Shown: piece by piece, positions 42,129 through 50,811 of the stretch
Layout of the letters: every line of letters starts with the position of its first letter
Position numbering within the stretch: the first letter of the stretch is position 1
Assembly (NCBI GenBank): GCA_027487835.1
Contig: JAIYCU010000012.1
Location: 147,718 to 211,717 of the forward strand
DNA from: Bacteroidota bacterium
GTDB lineage: Bacteria; Bacteroidota; Bacteroidia; UKL13-3
DNA: 64,000 bases
Direction: 5' to 3'
Notes under the pieces: model-generated
What the model was told of the DNA's origin: nothing
The model's input: only the letters and a program-made list of their open reading frames with translations
Database searches by the model: none
Made by a program: the position numbers and the translations under genes

Positions 42129-42899
42129 CTAAATGCCTTTATTATGCGCATCTATATGTTTATCGATGGCAGTAATCATGGAAGGAGTTTGTGGAGTTGG
42201 GGCTTGTACATTTGCTGTCAAACCCGCGTCTACCATAGCTTTTATAGTGGTAGCACCAAAGCCAGCTATTAAAGTTTTATTTTGTTTAAACTCTGGGAAG
42301 TTCTCATATAAGGAGCGAATATCGGCTGGACTAAAAAATGCAATAATATCGTAATTAACATGGGTTAAGTCGCTTAAATCAGAGGATTTTATACGATAGA
42401 AAAAGCCTTCTTTGAATTCGATTTTACTCTTCTTCATGAATTTTTCAATGTCTTGCTTTCTCCAATCGCTGCAAGCAAACAGATATTTTTCGGCAGGATG
42501 ATTTTTAAACAATGGCAAGAGCTCAATTTCTGTTCCTTTACCAACAAAAATTTTACGTTTTCTAACTTGAATGTATTTAGCTAGATAATTTGCTATACTT
42601 TCATTTACGCAAAAGTATTTCATTTCTGCAGGCATTTCTTGCTTCATCTCTGTGCACATCCTAAAAAAATGGTCAACAGAATTTCTTGAATTTAAAATAA
42701 TTGCAGTATAATCTAAGATATTAATCTTTTGCTGCCTAAACTCTTTCGCATTGATAGGTTCAACCTGTATAAAAGGTCGAAAATCCATTTTAAGCTTGTA
42801 CTTTTTCTCAAGTTCAAACCATGGAGATTTCTCACTCTCAGGACGCGGCTGAGAGATTAATATACTTTTTATTTTTAACGCTTTTACACTACCTGCCAT
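42129..42899 (-). CDS. hemD: Uroporphyrinogen-III synthase
   Basis: 256 residues in the HemD two-domain fold. The recognisable parts are DYTAIILNSRNSVDHFFRM, EKYLFACSDWRKQDIEKF, YDIIAFFSPADIRSLYENF and LIAGFGATTIKAMVDAGL. HemD closes hydroxymethylbilane to uroporphyrinogen III in haem and B12 synthesis. The sequence is poorly conserved across bacteria, as usual. It overlaps the upstream DUF4271 gene by 11 bases. Confidence 0.88.
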   Translation of the reverse strand: MAGSVKALKIKSILISQPRPESEKSPWFELEKKYKLKMDFRPFIQVEPINAKEFRQQKINILDYTAIILNSRNSVDHFFRMCTEMKQEMPAEMKYFCVNESIANYLAKYIQVRKRKIFVGKGTEIELLPLFKNHPAEKYLFACSDWRKQDIEKFMKKSKIEFKEGFFYRIKSSDLSDLTHVNYDIIAFFSPADIRSLYENFPEFKQNKTLIAGFGATTIKAMVDAGLTANVQAPTPQTPSMITAIDKHIDAHNKGI

Positions 42900-43815
42900 T
42901 GATAAACAACTTTAACAAAATTAGCCAAGGCACAATTTCCAAGCTGCAAAGGTACAAAATAATGTATATTAATTGTTCCTTCCCAGCTTGCAAACTCATT
43001 AATACATTTTTAATGGAACGAAATATGATGGCAACAAAGATAAGAATTAGAATTACAGACTCAACAAAAACAAGGGCTTCAGGAGTTGGTATGTATAGAT
43101 AAAATAAGTTTAAAAATACAAGCAATAAACCTAAAAAATTATTTACAACCAAGGTATTATATAAAAATACACGAGAATAGATTTTCATTTCAAGTATATA
43201 TCCTACCAATACCCCAAAAATGGTTTTACCCAAATACATCGCAAATAGTATCCCAACCTGCTGCCATAATCTTAGCGAGTAATTAATGTTTTCCTCTAAA
43301 CTATGATATTCGATATAGGTAATCCAAAACAAAGATAAAGACACCAAGAAATTGGCAAACAAGGCCACGTGATTAAATAAATAACTGCCTGTTTTTTCGG
43401 TAGTAAATTTTAAGTCGATTGAAAAATCGGCGGCTGTCAGTAGCTGCTCATCAAACCGTTTAATGTTAGATAACCTTATAAATGCTAAGAAAAATAGGGA
43501 AGCTACAATAACCCAAAATTTCCAATTTTCTTTTTTGGGTAAACGATATCGAATTGACTTTAACCTTGGGAAATCTCGGGTTTGTTCTGAAGTTGCTATT
43601 TGAATGGCTTCGCCCTTTATATTTTCATTTAGGAAAAACAATTTTCGGAGTCGTTCTTCTTTTCCTAGGCTGTCTAAGAATTCAGATCCTGTTGTTTTTT
43701 CGGTTTGAACCAACAAAGCGCTTGAATCGGTAACTGCAATAGTTGTATCGATTTGCGCTTTTGAATTATTGGCAAAGAATAAAAGAAATAAAAGTATGTA
43801 AACGGTTTGCTTCAA
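42889..43815 (-). CDS. DUF4271 membrane protein
   Basis: 308 residues. Signal-like N-terminus, then a soluble segment and about six to seven transmembrane helices in the C-terminal two thirds (KFWVIVASLFFLAFIRLSN ... LLVFLNLFYLYI). The order DUF4271 followed by hemD is common in Bacteroidota. Function unknown. It is flanked by the TamA-like gene (one base away) and hemD (overlapping), so the three are probably one transcript. Confidence 0.8.
   Translation of the reverse strand: MKQTVYILLFLLFFANNSKAQIDTTIAVTDSSALLVQTEKTTGSEFLDSLGKEERLRKLFFLNENIKGEAIQIATSEQTRDFPRLKSIRYRLPKKENWKFWVIVASLFFLAFIRLSNIKRFDEQLLTAADFSIDLKFTTEKTGSYLFNHVALFANFLVSLSLFWITYIEYHSLEENINYSLRLWQQVGILFAMYLGKTIFGVLVGYILEMKIYSRVFLYNTLVVNNFLGLLLVFLNLFYLYIPTPEALVFVESVILILIFVAIIFRSIKNVLMSLQAGKEQLIYIILYLCSLEIVPWLILLKLFINGR
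43702..43711 (+). repeat. GGTTTGAACC motif copy 13
   Basis: Inside the N-terminal variable part of the DUF4271 gene, coding strand LVQTE; full 15-mer. Confidence 0.7.
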
Positions 43816-43816
43816 A

Positions 43817-45445
43817 TTAAAAAAAGTTCAATAGCCCAAAATGAATTTTAGCATTTCGCCAAACTAAGGGATTTCCTTTTTGACTGCCCAGCGCATAATA
43901 TAAAGAGAATAGTCCAGCGCCGGTTTCCAAATTCATTCCCGCGCCAAAGCCCCAAGGCCAATCCGAAATTGGTTTTGGCCCTACCCTATTTTCATAATAT
44001 GCACCATTGGCAAATAAGAGAAAGCCTGAATTTTGTTGAAACAAATATTTCATTTCTACATTTATCATGGCAAATGTACTCGCAAAAATGCTTTGTTCAT
44101 CAAAGCCTTTCAAGGTTTTTATTCCACCAATCCTATATAATTCATTCAAAAAGAGCTGAGAATTGTACACCCATCCTGATTTGAGTTGGTTTACCCATAC
44201 CCAGTTTTTACTAATTGGAACATACAAACTCGCTTGTAAATTTGTTTTATACTGGAGGGAAGATTTTTGAAGGGAATCATAAATTCCATATTCAAGACCT
44301 TCCTTATTTTGAAAACGTATTTCTTTTATAGCATTATTTTCAATGATTCTTTTAAAGCCTGTGGCCAGATCAAACTCTAGAGAGTATCCGCGTCTTGGGT
44401 TCAAACCGTAATCTAGTTTTACTAATTTAAGGCCAATGCCATAATAGGAAGTTTTTACATCTGAAAAGTTGGGAAGCTTGCCCGTTTGCCTCACATACAA
44501 AGTATCTGCGCTAAGCATATTTACTTGTTGTTGCTGGTAAAATAATTTAACATAATTACTTCCATTGATGGCATATTGCAATCCAATATCATTAAATAGT
44601 TCTAGATAAGTGCTATCAAATCTTAGTAGTTTAAAGGTATAATCGAGACCAAGTTTGCTTTTGAGTAAGTAAGGCCAAAAAAACTGCACTTGTAAATCTT
44701 GTGAACCACTTAAAAAACTTTTAAAAGACAAACCAAGGTTTTTTCCGCTTCCGGCTAGGTTCATTAATTTTAGATTAACATCTCCGGTTAAGACCAATTT
44801 ATTGTTTAACTGACTATTTGGGGCAAAGCCAATGATACCATCAAAAGAACTGGCTTTTTTATTTTCTAAATAAATATAAGGTTTTGCTTTATTACCCGCA
44901 AAATAAACCCCGCTGGGTCGAGTGATTTTGAGATAAGGCAATTCACTTATTCGCGCATCAATTAATCGAATAAGCTTTTCATTATAAGGCTCGTTTATTT
45001 TAATACCTAGGTATTGGTGTAAAAAAGCCTTTGTGATTTTTGCAGTTCCTCCTAAATCAATGCTATCAAAATATATAACTGGACCTGGTATCAAGTTTAA
45101 ATTAATAAATAAACCATTACTATCAGCCAGCAAAGAATCTAATTGAAACATGGCAAAGGGATAACCTACATTTTCTAGCTGATGGAGGTTCTTATCTATT
45201 TCAAATAGAAGTTCTTTGACAGTCTCAACCTTTTTTACTGAAGCATACTTAGGGAATTCAACAACTTCGGCATTGCGTATACCAAGGTTTATCTTAGTAA
45301 TTTTGAGCTTATCATCGATTTGTGTTAGTGTGTCTTTAACGTTTTGACTACCTGCCTTACTACCTATTAACAGACAAAAAAATAAAACAAGGAAAAATTG
45401 TTTTAAGCCATAAAAACGGTATTTAATCTTGTTATTTTGCGACAT
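43817..45445 (-). CDS. BamA/TamA family outer-membrane protein
   Basis: 542 residues. Signal peptide-like N-terminus (FLVLFFCLLIGSKAGSQ), one or two POTRA-like domains (about 60-200, VIYFDSIDLGGTAKITKAFLHQYLGIKINEPYN), and a C-terminal 16-strand barrel with the L6-type motif region GGIKTLKGFDEQSIF, in which the conserved R of VRGF is replaced by K. It belongs to the Omp85 superfamily and could insert or translocate outer-membrane components. Shorter than BamA, so I favour a TamA-like or accessory role. Confidence 0.8.
   Translation of the reverse strand: MSQNNKIKYRFYGLKQFFLVLFFCLLIGSKAGSQNVKDTLTQIDDKLKITKINLGIRNAEVVEFPKYASVKKVETVKELLFEIDKNLHQLENVGYPFAMFQLDSLLADSNGLFINLNLIPGPVIYFDSIDLGGTAKITKAFLHQYLGIKINEPYNEKLIRLIDARISELPYLKITRPSGVYFAGNKAKPYIYLENKKASSFDGIIGFAPNSQLNNKLVLTGDVNLKLMNLAGSGKNLGLSFKSFLSGSQDLQVQFFWPYLLKSKLGLDYTFKLLRFDSTYLELFNDIGLQYAINGSNYVKLFYQQQQVNMLSADTLYVRQTGKLPNFSDVKTSYYGIGLKLVKLDYGLNPRRGYSLEFDLATGFKRIIENNAIKEIRFQNKEGLEYGIYDSLQKSSLQYKTNLQASLYVPISKNWVWVNQLKSGWVYNSQLFLNELYRIGGIKTLKGFDEQSIFASTFAMINVEMKYLFQQNSGFLLFANGAYYENRVGPKPISDWPWGFGAGMNLETGAGLFSLYYALGSQKGNPLVWRNAKIHFGLLNFF
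44398..44407 (+). repeat. GGTTCAAACC motif copy 14
   Basis: Inside the BamA/TamA-like gene, coding strand GLNP in the barrel segment DYGLNPRRGYS. Confidence 0.6.
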
Positions 45446-45462
45446 AATTTTTGAGCGCTAAC

Positions 45463-46593
45463 ATGGCAGGTATTTACATTCATATTCCCTTTTGCAGAAA
45501 TGCTTGTCATTATTGCAATTTTCATTTTAGCACCACCTTACATCACAAATTAACGCTCTGTGAAGCAATTACAAAAGAAATAATTTTAAGGAAACAAGAA
45601 TTAAACGGACAAAGCATAGAAACCGTATACTTTGGCGGCGGAACACCCAGTATCTTAAATGAATCTGAACTCAACTTAATTTTAACAGCATTGGAATCAA
45701 ATTTCAACTTGTCTGAGGTGAAAGAATTTACCCTTGAAGCCAATCCAGATGATTTAACCGAAAGCTATTTAAAATATTTAAAAACAACACCAATAAATAG
45801 ATTAAGCATAGGCGTTCAAAGCTTTTTACCGCAAGATTTAGTTTGGATGAATAGGGCACATACCGTGTCGCAAGCCACAAATTCTTTGCAGCTGGCCAAG
45901 GCAGTTGGATTTGAGTCTTTCAATTTAGACTTAATGTATGGCCTCCCTAATTTAACAGCGCAAGATTGGATAAACAATATTGAAACCGCTTTAAGTTTTG
46001 AGCCAACTCATATTTCTGCTTACTGTTTAACGGTTGAGCCTAAAACTGCCATGGCACATTCCATTGAGGCAGGTAAAATATCTCCTATTGCAGAAGAAAT
46101 TGCAGAGGAGCAATTTCATATTCTACGCCAAATTTTAAGGAAAGCAGGTTATGTACATTATGAGATTTCTAATTTCTCTAAACCACAAAAAATGGCCTTA
46201 CACAATACAAATTATTGGCGAGGCAAACATTATTTAGGGATTGGTCCTGCTGCTCATAGTTATAATGGAAAACAACGCAGTTGGAATTTTGCAAACAATC
46301 AAAAATACATGCAACTAATTAATTCAAATGCGCTTGCCCTATCTTTTGAAGACCTTACAGAAGCTAATCAATTTAACGAATTTGTGATGACTTCTTTACG
46401 AACTATGTGGGGCATTAATCTATCTATGTTGAATAATAAGTTCGGTTCAAACCGAAGCCAACAACTCCTAAAAGAGGCACAAGTCTATATACAAATAGGG
46501 AAATTAAAACTAGAAGAAGATCATTTAAAACTTTCGCCAGAAGCCCTTTTTTTTGCTGATGGCATAGCTGCAGATTTATTTCAATTGAATTAA
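45463..46593 (+). CDS. hemW: Radical SAM haem chaperone HemW
   Basis: About 376 residues from the ATG at 45463. The radical SAM Cys motif is CRNACHYCNF, preceded by GIYIHIPF, and followed by VYFGGGTPSIL, EANPDDLT, RLSIGVQSF and NLDLMYGLP. The spacing of the fourth Cys and the length match HemW rather than coproporphyrinogen dehydrogenase HemN. HemW binds haem and delivers it to target enzymes. It is divergent from the TamA-like gene by only 17 bases, and hemD lies nearby, so this is a haem-related neighbourhood. Confidence 0.9.
   Translation: MAGIYIHIPFCRNACHYCNFHFSTTLHHKLTLCEAITKEIILRKQELNGQSIETVYFGGGTPSILNESELNLILTALESNFNLSEVKEFTLEANPDDLTESYLKYLKTTPINRLSIGVQSFLPQDLVWMNRAHTVSQATNSLQLAKAVGFESFNLDLMYGLPNLTAQDWINNIETALSFEPTHISAYCLTVEPKTAMAHSIEAGKISPIAEEIAEEQFHILRQILRKAGYVHYEISNFSKPQKMALHNTNYWRGKHYLGIGPAAHSYNGKQRSWNFANNQKYMQLINSNALALSFEDLTEANQFNEFVMTSLRTMWGINLSMLNNKFGSNRSQQLLKEAQVYIQIGKLKLEEDHLKLSPEALFFADGIAADLFQLN
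46444..46453 (+). repeat. GGTTCAAACC motif copy 15
   Basis: Inside hemW, read as GSNR. Here the flanks are fully palindromic: TTCGGTTCAAACCGAA. Confidence 0.7.
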
Positions 46594-47481
46594 TTATTTT
46601 AGGGTATAAGTAAGTCCAAGCTCTACACTATCAGCCAAGTTAAGAGTATTTATTTGTAGGGCATTACCCTTGAAATTACTGGCAAGTTGGTTATAATAAT
46701 GCGGGTAAGATTGTTTAAAAATACAAGTACCCATGCTATCAACTAATAGCAATTCCGATTGTTCCTGAATTCTTGGCGATAAGGCTAAAACTGCCAAATA
46801 TTTGAAATTTGGCAAAGGCAAAACATATAATTGCTCAACTGGATTTATTAACACAGGAACATGAAATGAAAACCCATTTGTTGGGTTTACAAAATTAATT
46901 TTTTGGTTTTGATACCTAATTACTAGAGAATCATATAGCTCTGCAGGCATGGCTACAGCCTGACTTATCAAGGTATCCATTGGAACAAGCGTAATTTGTT
47001 TTACATTAATTTCTTTTGGTTTTGGCGCAGGAGCATGGTAGCTAAGTACACGTTCAAACGTTATTTGCATAGGTTGAACTAACAGTGTTAAAATTAAGGC
47101 AAATACAATAATTACAAGTGAACTATTTAGCAATTTATAGGTGTAGGGCGCCGCAACTTTTGAGGCTGCAAAATGAATGAGCCATGCACATAAATAACCA
47201 ATAAATGCCGCGAGAAAATTGATTGGGAAAAACCATACTATTTCGCTGTATAAGCCATCATCAATCTTAAAAAAGCTATTCATTGCATTAAGAATAACAA
47301 ATGAAATAGCGGAAATACTATAAAAAATAAAGGCGTAAAAAAACAAGGCATAAGATTTTAAAGAAGGATGTTTGGCGAATCTTACCCGCATGCCAAAAAA
47401 GAAAAAAAGTATACTAATAATTGCAATAACCAATAACCATATATTGGTATGTTGCAGCATTGGTAAGAAATATTTATTCAT
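46594..47481 (-). CDS. Hypothetical membrane protein
   Basis: 295 residues. Four transmembrane helices in the N-terminal 150 residues (WLLVIAIISILFFFFGMRV, YALFFYAFIFYSISAISFVIL, FPINFLAAFIGYLCAWLIHFAA, SLVIIVFALILTLLVQPM) are followed by a soluble, beta-rich domain of about 150 residues. No family recognised. Its start overlaps the end of the M23 peptidase gene by eight bases, so the two are translated together and probably act together in the envelope. Confidence 0.65.
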   Translation of the reverse strand: MNKYFLPMLQHTNIWLLVIAIISILFFFFGMRVRFAKHPSLKSYALFFYAFIFYSISAISFVILNAMNSFFKIDDGLYSEIVWFFPINFLAAFIGYLCAWLIHFAASKVAAPYTYKLLNSSLVIIVFALILTLLVQPMQITFERVLSYHAPAPKPKEINVKQITLVPMDTLISQAVAMPAELYDSLVIRYQNQKINFVNPTNGFSFHVPVLINPVEQLYVLPLPNFKYLAVLALSPRIQEQSELLLVDSMGTCIFKQSYPHYYNQLASNFKGNALQINTLNLADSVELGLTYTLK

Positions 47482-48529
47482 GTTGGAATATATCGTTTCT
47501 ATTGAGATAAGGCGTGCCAGTACCCGACCAAAATCCGAATCTATTTCTATTTATTTGTTGGAACAAAAATGGCAAACCTAATGCCGTTGAATCATTATAA
47601 ACCGGTTTGTTTTGCATTCTAATATGCAAATGTGGAAAGGTTGAATTACCGCTATTACCTAACTTTGCAAGGTAAGTACCAACGTTTACTGTATCACCTT
47701 CTTTTATAGCAAAATTACCTTTTGACAGATGCGCTAAGAGCACAAACTTGTCATTTGCAGTTTGAATGGTGATATAATTTCCAGCAGTGATCACGGTATC
47801 AGGTCCATCAATTATTTCTTGGTTTGGAATATTATTTACCACTTTAAAAATAGTGCCACTTACAGGTGAAAATATGGAATCTTGAAAGCAAAAGAAATCA
47901 GTATTTTTTTCTCCCAAACCTTCAAAAAAAGCCAAATTATCATTTACCCTAACCATGTCAATGCTATATTTTTGGACAGGATAATTGGCATGGTAATTTA
48001 CCCATGGCTTTTCGCCTGCATGCAGGGCTAACCATTTTCCTTTAACGGGCATTTGAATAACGGTGCAATCTTGCGGTGTTGGATAATTAAAAGTACCCTT
48101 AAATATAAGTGCAGCCAAACCAAAAGATAATAGGCAAAAGACTACCATCAAAAGGAAAACTATTCGTTTAACAAACTGCTGATTTAAGCTTTGTGTTACT
48201 GTAATGCTCAAACAAATCTCCATGATAGCAATAGAGATTAGTATTATTAAAAAGACATTATAAAGTATGGGTTGAACCAAAGGTTTAAAGCTTGCCACAC
48301 TAAGAAACCAAGTGGGTATATCAAGCAAGAAAAACAACATGGTTACTAACCAACCCAATTTAAGAATCCAAACCAGAATAGGTGAATTGGATTTCCAAAT
48401 CCAAGAACGCGATTGTATTTCTTTATTTACATACCATAAACGAAAAAGTAATACACCCAAAAAAATAAGTGCTGCAATCAGGATACCTGACTGGTAGGTA
48501 TCTTGTAAATAACCAAAAGTATTTTTCAT
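47474..48529 (-). CDS. Membrane-anchored M23 family metallopeptidase
   Basis: 351 residues. The first 150 residues contain four hydrophobic segments. The C-terminal domain is a LytM/M23 endopeptidase: NYHANYPVQKYSIDMVRV supplies the HxxxD-type ligands, FSPVSGTIFKVV the core strand, and FPHLHIRM the catalytic HxH. It could trim peptidoglycan cross-links or serve as an anchored regulator. The coupled membrane partner downstream and the ABC permease upstream (one-base gap) suggest a FtsX/EnvC-like activation logic, which is speculative. Confidence 0.8.
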   Translation of the reverse strand: MKNTFGYLQDTYQSGILIAALIFLGVLLFRLWYVNKEIQSRSWIWKSNSPILVWILKLGWLVTMLFFLLDIPTWFLSVASFKPLVQPILYNVFLIILISIAIMEICLSITVTQSLNQQFVKRIVFLLMVVFCLLSFGLAALIFKGTFNYPTPQDCTVIQMPVKGKWLALHAGEKPWVNYHANYPVQKYSIDMVRVNDNLAFFEGLGEKNTDFFCFQDSIFSPVSGTIFKVVNNIPNQEIIDGPDTVITAGNYITIQTANDKFVLLAHLSKGNFAIKEGDTVNVGTYLAKLGNSGNSTFPHLHIRMQNKPVYNDSTALGLPFLFQQINRNRFGFWSGTGTPYLNRNDIFQHE

Positions 48530-48530
48530 T

Positions 48531-49763
48531 TTATTCGAACCTTAACGCTTCAATAGGGTCGAGTTTACTAGCCTTAATGGCTGGGTATAATCCACTTATG
48601 AGTCCAACCAACAAGCAGAGTGTAACACCTCCCATAATCCAAAGCCAAGGAATAATAAAGCCAACTCCAACCAAAGATGTAACAACATTTCCTATGATAA
48701 TGCCTAGAATAATTCCGCCAATGCCACCAATTTGACAAATTACAATTGCCTCTAACAAGAATTGCCTTCTAATTACTTCTTGTGTAGCACCAATTGCTTT
48801 TCTAATGCCAATTTCTCTTGTTCTTTCTGTTACAGAAACCAGCATAATATTCATTAAACCAACAGCTGCCCCTACCAGGGTAATAAAACCAATGACAGTA
48901 GCCGCAATGGTTACGTAACTTAAGTTAGAGATGAGTTCTTTGGCAATATTATCTGATTTATAAATATTAAAATTGTCTTCAGACCTCACTGGAATTCGTC
49001 TTACTTTTCTAAAAACAGAAGTGGCTTCTTCTACAGCAAAATCAAGGGTTTTAATATCATTTACAGCTACTGTAATAACACTGCTCATATTGGGCATTGA
49101 AAACGTTTGATAGGCATTTTGAATTGGGACAATAATGATTCTATCTCCGCCAAAACCCATGCTACTGCCTTTACTTTTAAGTAAACCTACTACCCTAAAT
49201 TTTGTGCCACCAATAAATATATATTCTCCTAAAGGATTATTTTTTTTAAACAATTTAGTTTTGAGTTCAGAGCCAATTAAGGCAACATTAGAAGCCGAGT
49301 TGATTTCTTGCTGAGAGAAGTTTCTTCCATCAGAAACATCATAGCCTGCAACTTTTAGGTAATTAATATCACCACCCATGATCATAATATTTGGGTCTGT
49401 TTTTTTGTTACCGTACTTAATGGTACTATTGAAACTTGCGTTAACAGAAAGTGAAATGGTAGCTGGAAATTTAAAATCAGCCACAAACTTATCGGCTTCT
49501 GATTTTAAGATGGGTTTGTATTTTTTAACGCCTCTTGGTCCACCCGAAAATTTAATGCTTTGCCCTCTGTTTTTAATATTAAAAGTATTAGCACCCATAT
49601 TAGAGAAGGAAGTATTAATACCTGCCTTTATTCCATCAATAGCTGTAAGGATTCCAACCAAGGCCATAATACCAATAGAGATAATTAAAGCGGTAATAAT
49701 AGCGCGCATTTTATTACCTTTAATTGAATCGAGTGAAATGCTAAGGTTTTCGGCAAAGGTCAT
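48531..49763 (-). CDS. ABC transporter permease, MacB/FtsX type
   Basis: 410 residues. N-terminal transmembrane helix ([29 protein letters not shown]), a MacB-like periplasmic domain of about 220 residues, then three C-terminal helices (FtsX domain) including [30 protein letters not shown], the motif for coupling to the ATPase. Such proteins work as mechanotransmitters for efflux or cell-wall control. No ATP-binding subunit is encoded adjacent. Confidence 0.93.
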   Translation of the reverse strand: MTFAENLSISLDSIKGNKMRAIITALIISIGIMALVGILTAIDGIKAGINTSFSNMGANTFNIKNRGQSIKFSGGPRGVKKYKPILKSEADKFVADFKFPATISLSVNASFNSTIKYGNKKTDPNIMIMGGDINYLKVAGYDVSDGRNFSQQEINSASNVALIGSELKTKLFKKNNPLGEYIFIGGTKFRVVGLLKSKGSSMGFGGDRIIIVPIQNAYQTFSMPNMSSVITVAVNDIKTLDFAVEEATSVFRKVRRIPVRSEDNFNIYKSDNIAKELISNLSYVTIAATVIGFITLVGAAVGLMNIMLVSVTERTREIGIRKAIGATQEVIRRQFLLEAIVICQIGGIGGIILGIIIGNVVTSLVGVGFIIPWLWIMGGVTLCLLVGLISGLYPAIKASKLDPIEALRFE

Positions 49764-49765
49764 AA

Positions 49766-50077
49766 TTATACAGCTTGGTTAATGGCTTTTTTCTTTTCAA
49801 CAAAATAGAAACCTTTTTTGCCATTGCGTTCTTGAAAATCGATTAGCATGCCTGCAAAAAAGAAAATTTGCCCGGCATTGTAAATAACATCAACTCCTTG
49901 AACCGAGGCGCTTTTATCTTTATCATTGGCTTCATCAAATCCAATAATTAAGCCTTTATCTTGTGCATTTTTTTGTCTAATTCCCACACGCAAAGCGTAT
50001 CCATAAGGAATTTGAAGAGTTTCTTTATAATGTTGAATAGCTGCTAACGCAGATTCTGTAAATTCTATTAACTGCAT
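49766..50077 (-). CDS. HesB/IscA-like protein lacking all cysteines
   Basis: 103 residues. The pattern [17 protein letters not shown] ... [23 protein letters not shown] ... [34 protein letters not shown] follows A-type Fe-S carriers from end to end. The three cluster-binding Cys (one after the LRVGI strand, two in the C-terminal CGC) are absent, and the protein has no Cys at all. It therefore cannot bind an Fe-S cluster in the usual way. It lies two bases before the MacB-like permease start and may belong to that operon. Confidence 0.75.
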   Translation of the reverse strand: MQLIEFTESALAAIQHYKETLQIPYGYALRVGIRQKNAQDKGLIIGFDEANDKDKSASVQGVDVIYNAGQIFFFAGMLIDFQERNGKKGFYFVEKKKAINQAV

Positions 50078-50121
50078 AAATTATGGTTTGCAAGTTAGTA
50101 CTTCTTGCTTCAATTTTCATG

Positions 50122-50766
50122 TTAAATGCTACTTAGCTCAATTATTTGATTGTCTGCAATAACGCAAATTTTGTCATGGGGTAAGGATTCAAAATTTGCG
50201 AGTCCGGTAAGGCCACCAAAGGCTGGTAAAATGGTTCGGTTTGAACCAATAACGAAACAAGGGAGTCTTAGCACTTGCCTTGCTTTTCCTCGAAGGGTAA
50301 AACCAGGGTGAATATGACCGCAAATTACATATTCTGGTTCATTGCCACGTGGTTCGTGTATGAGGCAAATGCCATTATTTATGTATTTATGATGTGTTTG
50401 AAAATTTTTCATTTTCAAATGAAAGGCGGGTAAAATATCATGGTTTCCACGCAAAAGAATAAAGGAGGTATTAGGGAAAGAGGCAATAAAATCTTGAAAC
50501 CATATCCATTCACTATTATACTTTGAATGAAACAAATCGCCAATAATAAAAACTTTAGTTGCTTGATGGGTTTCAATCAGATCTTGGAGTAAAGTTAAAT
50601 CTGCTTTGCCGGCAATACTTGGCAAAGGAATGCCATTTTTACGAAAATGAGTTGCTTTACCTAAGTGAATATCACTAAGTAATAAAGCATTTTCATTGAC
50701 CCAAAACATGGCCTTTTGGGGCAATAAAAAAAAATCATTTCCATTTAACACAAATTTTTCAGTCAA
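50122..50766 (-). CDS. PdeM-like metallophosphoesterase
   Basis: 214 residues. Metallophosphoesterase motifs are clear: LLLSDIHLGKATHFRKNG, FIIGDLFHSK, LLRGNHDIL and CGHIHPGF. The DIHLGK and HFRKNG signature is that of PdeM, the nuclease/phosphoesterase usually encoded with the ligase-associated helicase, ligase and exonuclease of a DNA damage response cluster. None of those partners is in this window, so the gene is orphaned or the set is split. Confidence 0.85.
   Translation of the reverse strand: MTEKFVLNGNDFFLLPQKAMFWVNENALLLSDIHLGKATHFRKNGIPLPSIAGKADLTLLQDLIETHQATKVFIIGDLFHSKYNSEWIWFQDFIASFPNTSFILLRGNHDILPAFHLKMKNFQTHHKYINNGICLIHEPRGNEPEYVICGHIHPGFTLRGKARQVLRLPCFVIGSNRTILPAFGGLTGLANFESLPHDKICVIADNQIIELSSI
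50238..50247 (+). repeat. GGTTTGAACC motif copy 16
   Basis: Inside the PdeM-like gene, coding strand GSNR; full 15-mer TTCGGTTTGAACCAA. Confidence 0.7.
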
Positions 50767-50811
50767 TTTTATTTTTATTTATGCCTTCAAAATAAATTAA
50801 CTTTCGCGATT

